The notes under the pieces: model-generated
What the model was told of the DNA's origin: nothing
Databases searched by the model: none
Seen by the model: the letters and a program-made list of their open reading frames with translations, nothing else
In this document: positions 1-10,665 of the stretch, in pieces
Layout: every line of letters starts with the position of its first letter
Numbering within the stretch: the first letter of the stretch is position 1
Program-made: the position numbers and the translations under genes
NCBI GenBank assembly: GCA_016185615.1
Contig: JACPNE010000008.1
Span: forward strand, 1 to 64,000
From: Candidatus Woesearchaeota archaeon
GTDB taxonomy: Archaea > Nanobdellota > Nanobdellia > SCGC-AAA011-G17 > JACPNG01
Length of the DNA: 64,000 bases
Reading direction: 5' to 3'

Positions 1-996
1 CAGGAGATTGATCATAGCATTGAACTGATAAATAATCTCAAACAGTTAAAGGGCACAAAGATTAATGACTTTGAGGAATTGCAGTATCTAAATAATCTTG
101 GAGATGAAATAGGGTCTAATTCATTGTATGCATTGCACGGAGCCATATTAAGAGCATTAGCTGATAATAATGTATGGAAATTCTTGAATTCACATCCAGA
201 AAGATTTCCAATCCCGATGGGAAATGCTGTTGGCGGTGGTTTGCATGGGAAAAATGATGTCGATTTCCAGGAATTTTTGACAATTCCAAATTCAAAAGAT
301 TTTTCAGAAAATTTATTTGCAAATGATTATATCTACAACAGATTAGGAAATGAATTTAATATAAGGACAAGAAATTATGTTGGGGCATGGGCTCCTGATT
401 TAAGTACAACAAGCATTCTCGATATATTAGCAAGAAACATAGAGGGAGCATCAAACAGCATTGGATTTGACATAAGATTAGGATTAAACATTAATGCAAA
501 TTCTTTTTTTCATAACGGAAAATATTACTATAAAAATTTCTCAAGCACAAAGAAAGAAAAAATACTGACAAGAGAGGAGCATATAGATTTCATTAATTCA
601 TTGATAAATGATTATAATATAAGATATGTCCAGGATCCAGTACATGAGGATGATATCCAAGGATATAAGATGATAAAATCCAAAGTAGTGGCTGGAGATA
701 ATATAATCTGCACAAATATAGAGAAATTAAAGGAACTAAAAGATAATATCAATGCTGTAATAATAAAGCCCAACCAAATTGGTTCATTGACTAAATTAAA
801 GGAGTTTATAGATTATGCAAAGAGCAACAAGATATTAACTATAATGTCACAGAGAACTGGAGAGACAAGGGATGACTTAATATCCCATTTGGCAATTGCA
901 TGGGAGATCCCATTTGTAAAATTAGGAACTTTTGGAAGAGAAAGATTAACAAAAATAAACACATTAAAAGAAATAGAAAAAGAGATAAGAGGATAA
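1..996 (+). CDS. eno: Enolase (phosphopyruvate hydratase), 5'-truncated by window edge
   Basis: Frame open from base 1; AVGGGLHGKNDVDFQEFLTIP, VVAGDNIICTN, IIKPNQIGSLT, MSQRTGETRDD are enolase signatures. Confidence 0.96.
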   Translation, partial: QEIDHSIELINNLKQLKGTKINDFEELQYLNNLGDEIGSNSLYALHGAILRALADNNVWKFLNSHPERFPIPMGNAVGGGLHGKNDVDFQEFLTIPNSKDFSENLFANDYIYNRLGNEFNIRTRNYVGAWAPDLSTTSILDILARNIEGASNSIGFDIRLGLNINANSFFHNGKYYYKNFSSTKKEKILTREEHIDFINSLINDYNIRYVQDPVHEDDIQGYKMIKSKVVAGDNIICTNIEKLKELKDNINAVIIKPNQIGSLTKLKEFIDYAKSNKILTIMSQRTGETRDDLISHLAIAWEIPFVKLGTFGRERLTKINTLKEIEKEIRG

Positions 997-1026
997 ATTT
1001 ATATAATTATCATAAGTTAGCCTAAT

Positions 1027-1317
1027 ATGTCAATAATTACACAATCTATATTTACAGTCGGAATTTTAAAAGATAATCCCAATGGTCTTTCAATAGAAGA
1101 ACTTGCAGAAAAGCTGATAGAGAAACATGGAAACCATTCAGTTACAAGATTTTTAGTGCATGGTGGAGATTATTCATTATTAAAAGAAAAATTGAAGGAA
1201 CTTATTTGTATTGATGAACGTAATGGTAAATATTTTTTTAATCAAAATGCTAAGAGATATAGTGAAAATGGTATTGCAAATGCTTTTCTTAAAGGACTTC
1301 TTGAATCTAAATTATAA
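1027..1317 (+). CDS. Hypothetical protein, possibly winged-helix-like
   Basis: 96-aa ORF co-directional with eno; weak resemblance to a wHTH. Confidence 0.6.
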   Translation: MSIITQSIFTVGILKDNPNGLSIEELAEKLIEKHGNHSVTRFLVHGGDYSLLKEKLKELICIDERNGKYFFNQNAKRYSENGIANAFLKGLLESKL

Positions 1318-1323
1318 TCAATT

Positions 1324-3072
1324 TTATTTTACTGTTACAGATTTTGCTAGATTTCTCGGCAAATCTGGATCATGTTTTCTCAATAAAGCCAGATGATAAG
1401 ATAATATCTGTATTGGAATTATGTTTACAATTGGAGAAGCATCTCCTGCATCAGGGACTTTTATCCAGTAATCAAATATTTTATTATATTCCGGAGATAT
1501 CCCAATTGTATATGCTCCTCTTGTCTTTAATTCTTGGGCATTAACCAATACATCTTTTTTTGTCTCATCATTAGCAACTAAGATAATACAAGGAGTACTT
1601 TTTTCAATAAGCGCTATTGGACCGTGTTTCAATTCTCCGGCAGCAAAGCCCTCAGCGTGCATATAACTAATTTCCTGGATTTTTATGGCACATTCAAGAG
1701 CCATCGGATAATTTGCAGCTTTTCCTATTATATACAAATGCTCATTTTCATAGATTCTTTCCGCTAATCTTTTTATATGCTCTTCATATCTCAAATTAAG
1801 CATATCATTTATCATCCCAGCAGTCTCTATCAATAATAATTTGCCTTCTTTTAATCTATTAGCAGAGGCATAAGCCAATAACAAAAGAAGCGCTAATTGT
1901 GAAGTTGCCGCTTTAGTTGACGCAACAGCTTTCTCAGGACCTGCATTAATCAATAATGAATAATCAGATTTTTGATTTATGCTTGAGCCTTTTACATTAA
2001 TCAATGAGATGACTTTGACATTTTGCTTCTTTGCTGTCTCAATAGCCTCTATTGTGTCTGCTGTCTCTCCGCTTTGTGAAACAGCAATCATTAATGTTTT
2101 ATCAGTCAGAAAATGTTTATAGTTGCTGAATTCAGAAGCAACTACAAAATTAATGTGCTTCTTCGCTATCTTTGAATATAAATATTCCCCAGCATGGCAT
2201 ACTTTTCCCGCTGTTCCGCATCCAACAAAGAAAGTTCCAAATGCATTATTAATCTCATTTGCTATTTTTTGTATTTCTGATTCATCTTGGTTAATAGCTC
2301 TATTTATAGTTTCCTTCTGCTCCATTATTTCTTTTATAAGATAATGATCATATCTTCCTTTTCTGGCTTGTTCTTTATCCCATTCGATTGTTATTATTCT
2401 TTTTTTTATCTCATCTCCTGTTTCAAAATTAAAGAAAGTAGGATTATCTTTTATTACAACCATCTCATTATCGTCTAAATAATTAACATTTTTTGTATAA
2501 TCTAAGAAAGCTGGAATATCTGAAGCAATAAAATATTCATCATTACTTATTCCTAATATCAAAGGGGCTCCTTTTCTGACTGCAATTAGATCGTCAGAAT
2601 ACTCACTAATCACAATGAAGGCAGATCTTCCTTCTAATAGATTAGCAACTTTCTTTACTGCTTCAAACAATCCTAAATTAATATTTTCTTCTATTAGATG
2701 TGGGATTATCTCAGTGTCTGTCTCAGAGACAAATCTATGGTTTTTTAGATTTTTTTTAAGTTCTTCATAATTTTCTATGATTCCATTATGGACAACTGCT
2801 ATTTTATTATCACAACTAAGATGCGGGTGGGCATTCTCCTTTGTTATTGATCCTGTTGTAGCCCATCTTGTATGACCAATTGCAATTTTAGCATTAGGAA
2901 GATTGATCTTGTTTATCTCTCCTATCTTTCCTATCTCCTTGAAGATATGAATCTTATCATTCTTAGAAGCCACACCCCAAGAGTCATATCCCCTATATTC
3001 TAATATCTTCAGTCCATTCAATATAATATTTGTAGAATTCTTATTCCCTTTATATGCTATAATGCCACACAT
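1324..3072 (-). CDS. glmS: Glutamine--fructose-6-phosphate aminotransferase
   Basis: MCGIIAYKG N-terminal Cys nucleophile, HTRWATTG, SQSGETADT, C-terminal DLPRNLAKSVTVK; start moved to the Met preceding Cys. Confidence 0.97.
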   Translation of the reverse strand: MCGIIAYKGNKNSTNIILNGLKILEYRGYDSWGVASKNDKIHIFKEIGKIGEINKINLPNAKIAIGHTRWATTGSITKENAHPHLSCDNKIAVVHNGIIENYEELKKNLKNHRFVSETDTEIIPHLIEENINLGLFEAVKKVANLLEGRSAFIVISEYSDDLIAVRKGAPLILGISNDEYFIASDIPAFLDYTKNVNYLDDNEMVVIKDNPTFFNFETGDEIKKRIITIEWDKEQARKGRYDHYLIKEIMEQKETINRAINQDESEIQKIANEINNAFGTFFVGCGTAGKVCHAGEYLYSKIAKKHINFVVASEFSNYKHFLTDKTLMIAVSQSGETADTIEAIETAKKQNVKVISLINVKGSSINQKSDYSLLINAGPEKAVASTKAATSQLALLLLLAYASANRLKEGKLLLIETAGMINDMLNLRYEEHIKRLAERIYENEHLYIIGKAANYPMALECAIKIQEISYMHAEGFAAGELKHGPIALIEKSTPCIILVANDETKKDVLVNAQELKTRGAYTIGISPEYNKIFDYWIKVPDAGDASPIVNIIPIQILSYHLALLRKHDPDLPRNLAKSVTVK

Positions 3073-3119
3073 AAACAAAAATATGAAATAATCCTATATA
3101 TGTTTTGTTATATTATGAA

Positions 3120-4157
3120 TTAACTCTTCATATTGTATACTTTTCTTACAGGCCACGATATCTCAATCTTCTCCTTGTCATATCTTTTCTTTAATGCTTT
3201 TATGAACTCATGCTCTACAAGATATTTATTTACAAAATCCTCAACCCTTAATATAACTGTAAAATTAATGTTTGAATCCCCAAAATTATTGTATCTTATG
3301 AATGGCTCAAAATCTTTTACAGCCCCATCAACTTTCTTTTGTATTTCTTTGGCAACCTCAATAGTTATTTTCTCAACCTTCTCCAGATCTGATCCATAAT
3401 CAACCCCCACTTGGACTAATGTTGACATCTCTTTCTGTGGCATTGAATAATTTGTTACAATACTCTCTGCTAATTTTGCGTTTGGGACAACAACAATTGT
3501 GTTTTGCAAAGTTCTAAGCCTTATTGATCTCCAGCCGATATCATCGACAAATCCCTTTATGTTTCCCTCTATCTCAATATAATCATTTACATCTATTGGC
3601 CTATCAGATATTATATGCAATCCTGCAAAGAAATTTGACATTGTACTCTGCAATGCCAGTCCAACTGCTAATCCACCCAAACCAAGAGTGGCAATTAAAG
3701 GGGTGATTTGTATCTCAAAATGATCTAATACTGTTAAGATAGCAATTATAAATATTATTACAGTAACAATCTTATTGAACAACTGTGGGGTTTTTTGGTA
3801 TCTTTTCTGGACTTTTAGCCAGTTATTGACTAATGCCCCAATAATTCTCGATAATATAAAAGAAATAACTAATGTAAATATTACAAATGATATATCATTT
3901 ATCAAATAATCATATGGATTTAGTATTGTTAATGATTTCAATGCAAAAAGTAATCCTACTAATATTATGGTTGTATGCAATGGGTAAGTTATACGACTTA
4001 TTATTATATCATCAAGGTCCGTTTTTGTTCTTGATGTAAATCTATAGACATATTTTTTTATTATAAAAATAAAAATTTCAGATAAGATTATAGTCAACAA
4101 TAATATTAATACTGATCTTATATATTGATTTTCTAATAATGTATCCAAAAACACCAT
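3120..4157 (-). CDS. mscS: MscS-family small-conductance mechanosensitive channel
   Basis: TM-rich N-term, LGLGGLAVGLALQSTMSNFFAGL pore helix, VVPNAKLAES; start trimmed from the ORF track (4196) to a Met at 4157. Confidence 0.88.
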   Translation of the reverse strand: MVFLDTLLENQYIRSVLILLLTIILSEIFIFIIKKYVYRFTSRTKTDLDDIIISRITYPLHTTIILVGLLFALKSLTILNPYDYLINDISFVIFTLVISFILSRIIGALVNNWLKVQKRYQKTPQLFNKIVTVIIFIIAILTVLDHFEIQITPLIATLGLGGLAVGLALQSTMSNFFAGLHIISDRPIDVNDYIEIEGNIKGFVDDIGWRSIRLRTLQNTIVVVPNAKLAESIVTNYSMPQKEMSTLVQVGVDYGSDLEKVEKITIEVAKEIQKKVDGAVKDFEPFIRYNNFGDSNINFTVILRVEDFVNKYLVEHEFIKALKKRYDKEKIEISWPVRKVYNMKS

Positions 4158-4243
4158 TTCGGGATATTGCAAAATGGGATATAAAAACATTTTCATTGCT
4201 TCAAAACAATAGTTTTATAAATGGGTTATTAAATAAAGAATTA

Positions 4244-4846
4244 ATGGCAACAGAACAGCAATTATTGGTTCCATTGGATGTCTACTTAAAGGTAGGATTG
4301 CATATAGGCACAAAATATAAAACAAAATATATGGAGCCATTTATCTATAAAATAAGGCCAGACGGATTATCTGTCATGAATGTCCAAAAAATAGATGAAA
4401 GAATTGGAATTGCTGCCAAATTCTTGTCACAATTCGAGCCAAAAGATATTCTTGTTGTATGCAGAAGGGAAAACGGACAAAAAGCTGTTAGATTATTCTC
4501 AAAAATTACAGGAATAAGGAGCTTTGCCGGGAGATATCCCCCAGGAATATTGACAAATTCTGCTCTTGATACTTTTAGTGAAGCAAAAATAATGCTTATA
4601 ACAGATCCATGGCCAGATAAGAATGCCATAAGGGATGCTGTAAGGGTGGGAATTCCGGTTATTGGATTATGCGATACAAATAACGAAGCTAATTATCTAG
4701 ACTTAGTTGTCCCAATGAACAATAAAGGAAAAAAATCATTGGCATTATTATTCTTTATCCTATCAAAGGAATATCTTAAATCAAAAGAGATAATAAAAGA
4801 CGATTCAGAGTTCAAATATACATTAGATGATTTCACTCCGGATTAA
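4244..4846 (+). CDS. rps2: 30S ribosomal protein S2
   Basis: VGLHIGTKYKTKYMEPFIYKIRPDGLSVMN, VIGLCDTNNE; internal Met start gives canonical N-terminus. Confidence 0.95.
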   Translation: MATEQQLLVPLDVYLKVGLHIGTKYKTKYMEPFIYKIRPDGLSVMNVQKIDERIGIAAKFLSQFEPKDILVVCRRENGQKAVRLFSKITGIRSFAGRYPPGILTNSALDTFSEAKIMLITDPWPDKNAIRDAVRVGIPVIGLCDTNNEANYLDLVVPMNNKGKKSLALLFFILSKEYLKSKEIIKDDSEFKYTLDDFTPD

Positions 4847-4863
4847 ATTAAGAGAACATAAAA

Positions 4864-5139
4864 ATGACAAGAGAAAGTAATGAGTATACAGCAACTGAAG
4901 TTGATGATGCAATAAGGAAATGTGAAAGATTAATATTTGTATATGGTGAAATAAATAATTCATTAGCAGGAAATTTAAGTTATGCAGGAGTAAAAACTCC
5001 AGAGCAACTTTTTAATGAATTAGATTCTTATCTTGACTCTATGAAGAAATATGAAGATATTCCAAGGGTTTCTGAGTTAATCTCAGAGACAAGAAAAAGA
5101 CTTGAATCACTTACAGAAAAAATTGAACAAAATGTTTAA
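4864..5139 (+). CDS. Hypothetical protein
   Basis: 91-aa ORF directly after rps2. Confidence 0.6.
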   Translation: MTRESNEYTATEVDDAIRKCERLIFVYGEINNSLAGNLSYAGVKTPEQLFNELDSYLDSMKKYEDIPRVSELISETRKRLESLTEKIEQNV

Positions 5140-5276
5140 TTTTATTTCTTGATTTGTTTTTTTGTTTAGACTAAATCTTATTTTCCAGACCCACAACGGT
5201 TCTATTACCTTTTCCACCCTTCATTTTAGTACTTCCAATTTTATATAAAAATATAAGAATTAAAATTATTTAAAGA

Positions 5277-6008
5277 TTATTTCTTGGCTTCTTTTCCTTT
5301 TGCTTCTTTAGCTGGCTCTTTTGCTTTTACTTCTTTTGTTTCTTTAGTCTCTTCCTTCTTCTCTTCCTTTACTTCAGCTTTTACCTCTTCTCCAGCTACT
5401 GGCTTGGCTTCCTTTGCTTTCTCAGCTTCTTCTAATGCCTTCTGTTTCTCTAACTCTTTCTTTAATGCTTCTTGTACATTTGTTAATTGCTCATTTAATC
5501 TTTTTTTCTTTTCCTGAGAGATTTCTGTTAATCCTTGATTTATTTCATTATCAAATTTTCCAGAATCTATTAATGGGTTTATCTCTTGAGCAGGCATTCC
5601 TTCAACTAAAATTCCAGCAACATGTGCGCTTCCTATAACAGTCTTTACAGCAGATTTTAAATTCCTTACAAACATTGAATCTTGCTTCATCTTTGCTACT
5701 TTGATTACTTGCTCAATTCCTAAATTCCCAACCTTATTCAAATTTGGGGTTCCTGATCCCTTATCCAATCCAAGCTCTTTCTTTATTAATGCAGACGCTG
5801 GAGGGGTTCCAATTTCTATTCTATATGACTTGTCTTTCTCTATGAAAATATTAACAGGGACTTGCATCCCTTTGAATGATTCAGTTTTCTTATTTATATC
5901 AGAAACTACCTGGCTGACATTGATTCCCATAGGCCCAAGAGTACTTCCAACTGGAGGTCCCCCTGATGCTTTTCCTCCCTCAACTAATATTGTTATTTTG
6001 TCCGCCAT
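5277..6008 (-). CDS. rpl11: 50S ribosomal protein L11 with long charged C-terminal tail
   Basis: GKASGGPPVGSTLGPMGINVSQVVSDIN, then ~80 aa rich in K/E/A. Confidence 0.95.
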   Translation of the reverse strand: MADKITILVEGGKASGGPPVGSTLGPMGINVSQVVSDINKKTESFKGMQVPVNIFIEKDKSYRIEIGTPPASALIKKELGLDKGSGTPNLNKVGNLGIEQVIKVAKMKQDSMFVRNLKSAVKTVIGSAHVAGILVEGMPAQEINPLIDSGKFDNEINQGLTEISQEKKKRLNEQLTNVQEALKKELEKQKALEEAEKAKEAKPVAGEEVKAEVKEEKKEETKETKEVKAKEPAKEAKGKEAKK

Positions 6009-6009
6009 T

Positions 6010-6489
6010 TTACTCCTTTGTTTCTTCCTTAGAATCTCTCCTTATAACTTTTACGGCATCTAATTTATATGTTATTGGGATAGGGACAGCCGCCTCCAAT
6101 AATTCAACAACAACCTCTTCTTTTTGTAAATCTATTCTTGATATTTTTGCTTTTTCCCTCTTGAATGGCCCGGATATTATCTCAACAATGTCTCCTTTCT
6201 GGATATTAACTTCAACTTTTACTTGTTCAAGCATATGCTCTATCTCTTTATATTGCAGCTCATTTGGAAGTAATCCACGAGCATAAGGAACTCCCTTGAA
6301 AGACTCTTCTGCATCTTGCCTGGACTTAGCCTCTAAAAAAACATATCCCCTCAAGCCATGTGGTCTTATGACTGCATATACTTCCAGCTGTTTCTTTTGT
6401 GAATTTGCTGTTACGAAATCAACAACTTGGTCTTCCCTGTTAGCAGTTGTCCTTAATGCGAATATCTTATTTTCCATTTTATTGTACAA
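6010..6489 (-). CDS. spt5: Transcription elongation factor Spt5 (NusG family)
   Basis: NGN domain (RPHGLRGYVFLEA) plus KOW (GDIVEIISGPFKREKAKI); between SecE and L11. Confidence 0.93.
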   Translation of the reverse strand: MYNKMENKIFALRTTANREDQVVDFVTANSQKKQLEVYAVIRPHGLRGYVFLEAKSRQDAEESFKGVPYARGLLPNELQYKEIEHMLEQVKVEVNIQKGDIVEIISGPFKREKAKISRIDLQKEEVVVELLEAAVPIPITYKLDAVKVIRRDSKEETKE

Positions 6490-6667
6490 TCAGTACTTGT
6501 GAAATTATTGTTATTAAAAATCCTATTGCTCCTATCACTAAAATTCCTATCCCGCTTACTTTTACTATCATTAAATACTCCTCTCTGCCTGGTTTTTTAG
6601 TTAATTGTAATACTCTCTTGCTTTGACTTAAGAAACTCTTAAATCTTATTAGAAGGTTGCTAAACAT
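6479..6667 (-). CDS. secE: Protein translocase SecE / Sec61-gamma subunit
   Basis: 62 aa, amphipathic N-term RVLQLTKKPGREEY then a single TM; conserved position before spt5. Confidence 0.88.
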   Translation of the reverse strand: MFSNLLIRFKSFLSQSKRVLQLTKKPGREEYLMIVKVSGIGILVIGAIGFLITIISQVLIVQ

Positions 6668-6804
6668 AAAAATTCATTTGAATATTGGTTTATAAATCTT
6701 TTCATAATTGATTTTTCTTTTCAGCGACGATAAACCTAAAAATATCTAATTATATAACAAAAGCAAAGTTTTATATATTATTAATAAAAATTAAGCCGGG
6801 AAAA

Positions 6805-7116
6805 ATGAAAGATAAGGAAAAACAGGAAACACTCGAAGAAAAAGCAAAGACACCAAATCATTTTAGAAATAGAATATCTAATTTAGGCTACGCAAGCAGG
6901 GATGATAAAGAGCAAAACTCAATCAGGAAATCATCAATAAAAATAATGTCTGATTTATTTGAATTAAAAGATGAGGATTTAAGAAATGAATTTTATTATA
7001 GGCTGTTAGGAAGAATACGAAGAATAACAGACTATCCTAAAATGACGGAATTAAGAAAAGAATTGGAAGGGTTATATAATCATAAGAATAGATGTATAAA
7101 AAAAGAATATAATTAA
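6805..7116 (+). CDS. Hypothetical charged protein
   Basis: 103-aa ORF convergent with ftsZ. Confidence 0.55.
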   Translation: MKDKEKQETLEEKAKTPNHFRNRISNLGYASRDDKEQNSIRKSSIKIMSDLFELKDEDLRNEFYYRLLGRIRRITDYPKMTELRKELEGLYNHKNRCIKKEYN

Positions 7117-8189
7117 TCTAAAAATTCTATTCCCAATTCATGGGACATTTCTTTTCTCTCTTTTTCCTTTAATGTTCTTCTCTGTCCAAATATTTGCGGA
7201 CTTGATACCCCTGTAACAATCAACATTGTCCTTATTGTGTTTTCTAAGTCCTCAGAAATTTGTGCTCCCCAGATTATTCTTGCGTCTTCGCTTAATTTTG
7301 AAGAGACAGTCTCTACAACTTTTTTAGCCTCTTCTAAAGTCATATCCTTTCCCCCGGATACATTGATTAATGCGCCATTTGCTCCGGAAACATCAACATC
7401 CAATAATGGGTTGCTTAAAGCCTTCTGGACAGCCTCAATTGCCCTATTCTCTGTATCAGATTCTCCTACTCCAATCATTGCTACTCCGCCCTTTCCCATT
7501 ACAGCCCTTATATCAGCAAAATCCAAATTAACTAATCCGGCTTTTGTAACCAATTCAGCTATTCCCTTTACAGCATTGGTTAATATCTCATCTGCTATCT
7601 TGAAAGCAACCTGTAAAGGCAAATCTGGAGCCAATTCAATTAACTTATCATTCGGAATTACAATCAAAGTATCAACAATATTCTCTAGCTTATCCAACCC
7701 AAGCATGGCATTTTCATATCTTCTTTGGCCTTCCATCTCAAATGGAATTGTAACTATAGCAACTGTCAAAGCCCCAAGCTTTTTTGCAACATCTGCTATT
7801 ACTGGAGCACTTCCAGTTCCAGTTCCTCCTCCAAGTCCGCAAGTAATAAACACCATATCAGAATTATGCAATGCCTGTCTTATTGAATGCTCTGACTCTC
7901 GTGCTGCTTCTTCCCCTATTTGAGGAATAGAGCCAGCCCCCAATCCCCTTGTTACTTCCCTTCCTATAAGTATCTTTGTCTGGGCATTTGTATAAAGAAG
8001 ATCCTGTGCATCTGTATTGACAGCAATTAATTCTGCCCCAGTTATTCCAATATCAGCCATCCTTCCTAAAGTATTATTTCCTGCCCCACCAGTCCCTACA
8101 ACCTTTATTCTTGCTTGCTGTTGTGCTAGAATTTGCTCTAACTCTTCATCGATGGGTGACCTTACTCTTTGCTTTGATATTTCAGCCAT
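7113..8189 (-). CDS. ftsZ: Cell division protein FtsZ
   Basis: [25 protein letters not shown] tubulin signature, [11 protein letters not shown]. Confidence 0.97.
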   Translation of the reverse strand: MAEISKQRVRSPIDEELEQILAQQQARIKVVGTGGAGNNTLGRMADIGITGAELIAVNTDAQDLLYTNAQTKILIGREVTRGLGAGSIPQIGEEAARESEHSIRQALHNSDMVFITCGLGGGTGTGSAPVIADVAKKLGALTVAIVTIPFEMEGQRRYENAMLGLDKLENIVDTLIVIPNDKLIELAPDLPLQVAFKIADEILTNAVKGIAELVTKAGLVNLDFADIRAVMGKGGVAMIGVGESDTENRAIEAVQKALSNPLLDVDVSGANGALINVSGGKDMTLEEAKKVVETVSSKLSEDARIIWGAQISEDLENTIRTMLIVTGVSSPQIFGQRRTLKEKERKEMSHELGIEFLD

Positions 8190-8273
8190 TTTAGTCTCTT
8201 TTTCAGAATTATATTATTTCATGATAAGATATATATAAATTTAATTATTATATAATCTATGTATAACTAACTA

Positions 8274-8747
8274 TTAAATTATTGAACCGCCAAAGTAGTC
8301 TAAACGATAAATTCCATCACCGCTGCCATTATTTTTATGAAATATCTTTTCTACACCAGAAAAATTCCATAATGCGCCAGTATTAGTATTGACATATCTG
8401 AAATTACCATCCTCAATCTCAAATGGTCCCCTAAATGGTTTTTCTTCTGTAACGTGTCTTAGTGCAAATTTTAAGAAATTGAATAATTCAGCTGGATCTT
8501 TATAGTTAGATCTTCCAAAATAACACATACTCCAAACTGGTTTGTCATTTATGAAAGCAATTTCTTGTCCATGGAAAGATGTTCTTCCAAAGTATCTGTC
8601 TTTATATCTGTAAATTCCATTTTCATACACTAACTCTTTGCTTCCATCCTCTAAATTTCTATCCAAACCTTTTTTATCACTAGCATAAGTATTATTTTTT
8701 GCGTCTACAAGAAATACCCTAAATTTTAATTCATTTATTTCTTTCAT
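8274..8747 (-). CDS. DUF5680-like protein
   Basis: DRYFGRTSFHGQEIAFINDKPVWSMCYFG pattern. Confidence 0.6.
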   Translation of the reverse strand: MKEINELKFRVFLVDAKNNTYASDKKGLDRNLEDGSKELVYENGIYRYKDRYFGRTSFHGQEIAFINDKPVWSMCYFGRSNYKDPAELFNFLKFALRHVTEEKPFRGPFEIEDGNFRYVNTNTGALWNFSGVEKIFHKNNGSGDGIYRLDYFGGSII

Positions 8748-9432
8748 TTTCTTCTATATCTTTCTTCTCTATTTGTCTTTTCTCTATCTTCTCTTTCTTC
8801 TTAAACTCAACTTCTTTTATATTTGGAATCAATGATTTTATTTTTTCAATTAATGGCTTCTGAATTTCTTTTGGGATGTCCATCTCAATTATTGCTTTTC
8901 CATTTTCCAATTCAAATTTAATGTTTTTTCCCAGATATAAGTCAATAAAACTTCCTAATTTTTTATTATCATCCTCAATTATATTGTTTATTTTAAATTC
9001 ATATATTATTTCTTTTCCAGCTAATGGATGATTAAAGTCTATCATTGTTCTATTGCCAGAGACAGTTCTTACAATGCCAAACATATTGTCAACATTTACT
9101 TGTAATCCAGGATAAGGAAGTATATTCTCTTGCCTGAATTTGTTTGTGTTTACTAATTGGAATAATTTAGCGTCTTTTTTCCCAAAAGCATCTTCCGGCT
9201 TTAACTCAATTTTGTAATTTTTGTTTGTTTCTTTATCCTCTAATTCTTTATCTAATCCCTTAACAACATCACCATTTCCAATACAAACAATTATTGGGTG
9301 ATATTCATGTTTTTTATCGTAAATATCATTTTCTTTTGCTATTTTTTCATCAGTAAGATCAAATATCTTGTTATTTTCTTTTAATCTTGCTATAAAATCC
9401 AGTTCAATAAAATCTCCTTTCTTGACTTTCAT
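8731..9432 (-). CDS. FKBP-type peptidyl-prolyl isomerase (SlyD-like)
   Basis: GDFIELDFIARLKENNKIFDLT, GDVVKGLDKELEDKE, PEDAFGKKD, DFNHPLAGKEIIYEFKI. Confidence 0.92.
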   Translation of the reverse strand: MKVKKGDFIELDFIARLKENNKIFDLTDEKIAKENDIYDKKHEYHPIIVCIGNGDVVKGLDKELEDKETNKNYKIELKPEDAFGKKDAKLFQLVNTNKFRQENILPYPGLQVNVDNMFGIVRTVSGNRTMIDFNHPLAGKEIIYEFKINNIIEDDNKKLGSFIDLYLGKNIKFELENGKAIIEMDIPKEIQKPLIEKIKSLIPNIKEVEFKKKEKIEKRQIEKKDIEENERNK

Positions 9433-9482
9433 GATGATAATGTGAATATATCATTTAAAAGTCTTTCTCTGAAATTATTTAG

Positions 9483-9653
9483 ATGCTTGAGAAATTATGG
9501 CAAAACATAGACAACCCAAATGAAATGTTTTTTATTTTCAAGGTTAATGAGATAAATCAAGCAAAAAAATTTATAGAAAATGCCTATCCTCAAATAATTA
9601 AGGAAAATCCAAAAGCCAAATTACCAAAAATGACATTTTTAAAAGAAAAATAG
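9483..9653 (+). CDS. Small hypothetical protein (56 aa), absent from the ORF track
   Basis: MLEKLWQNIDNPNEMFFIFKVNEINQAKKFIENAYPQIIKENPKAKLPKMTFLKEK; protein-like composition. Confidence 0.6.
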   Translation: MLEKLWQNIDNPNEMFFIFKVNEINQAKKFIENAYPQIIKENPKAKLPKMTFLKEK

Positions 9654-9729
9654 TAATATTTTTAAGAAGATCAGTTACCTCTTATAAATTAATAAAAACC
9701 TTTATAACTATTTAGACCAAAAGATTAAT

Positions 9730-10665
9730 ATGGGCGAACCTCTAATCCAGGTTAAGGATATTTCTAAAAGATTTGGCAAGCATCTTGTCCTTAATAACTT
9801 AACATTTACAATAGATGAGAGGGACATTTATGGGATAATTGGATTATCTGGCTCAGGAAAAACAACAATTCTTAACTTAGTTATAGGATTTTTGAAGCCA
9901 ACAAAAGGTACTGTCACTTATAAAAACAAAAATATACTAAAGATACAAAAAGAAATCCAGAATAAATTTGGATTTGTCACCCAATCCGGGTCTTATTATA
10001 CAGATTTGACTGTTCTTGAGAATCTTCATTATTTTGGAAGGATGTATGGATTAAATAATGATGATATAGCAAAAAGAAGCAAAGATTTACTTACATTTCT
10101 GGATTTGACAGACGCTACTCATGTTCTATCACAAGATCTTTCTACGGGAATGCAGAGAAGATTGGATATAGCCTGTGCACTAATCCATAATCCGGAAGTA
10201 CTAATTTTAGATGAGCCAACAGAAGACTTGGATCCATTATTAAGAAAAGAAATACTTACTTTGTTGAAGAATATAAATGATAATGGAACCACTATAATAC
10301 TTACATCTCATATGCTTAATGAGATAGAAAGCGTATGCACAAACACGGCGATTTTACATAATGGAAATATTGTAATGTCCGGCTCTCCAAATAAGATAAA
10401 GGGATTATACTCAACAAATATTGAAATCCACCTTAAGACATATCCTGGAAAATACGAATTAATAGAAAACAGATTGGGAAAAGCAAATGTGGAAAAAACA
10501 ATTAATTTAGGGCACAAATTAGTCATATACACCTCAAAACCAGAGGAATTATTGAGGAGAATATTGGATATACTTCCCGGATTAAGGGAAAGATTAGTTG
10601 ATGTTGATGTTGACAAGCCATCATTAGAAGAGGTATTTGAATCATTGACAGGAAAGAAAAAATGA
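9730..10665 (+). CDS. ABC transporter ATP-binding protein
   Basis: Walker A GLSGSGKTT, LSTGMQRRLDIACAL signature, Walker B VLILDEPTEDLDP. Confidence 0.95.
   Translation: MGEPLIQVKDISKRFGKHLVLNNLTFTIDERDIYGIIGLSGSGKTTILNLVIGFLKPTKGTVTYKNKNILKIQKEIQNKFGFVTQSGSYYTDLTVLENLHYFGRMYGLNNDDIAKRSKDLLTFLDLTDATHVLSQDLSTGMQRRLDIACALIHNPEVLILDEPTEDLDPLLRKEILTLLKNINDNGTTIILTSHMLNEIESVCTNTAILHNGNIVMSGSPNKIKGLYSTNIEIHLKTYPGKYELIENRLGKANVEKTINLGHKLVIYTSKPEELLRRILDILPGLRERLVDVDVDKPSLEEVFESLTGKKK

Noticed and set aside
7237-7923. 228-aa plus-strand ORF
   Set aside because: Lies entirely opposite ftsZ, which has clear tubulin signatures.
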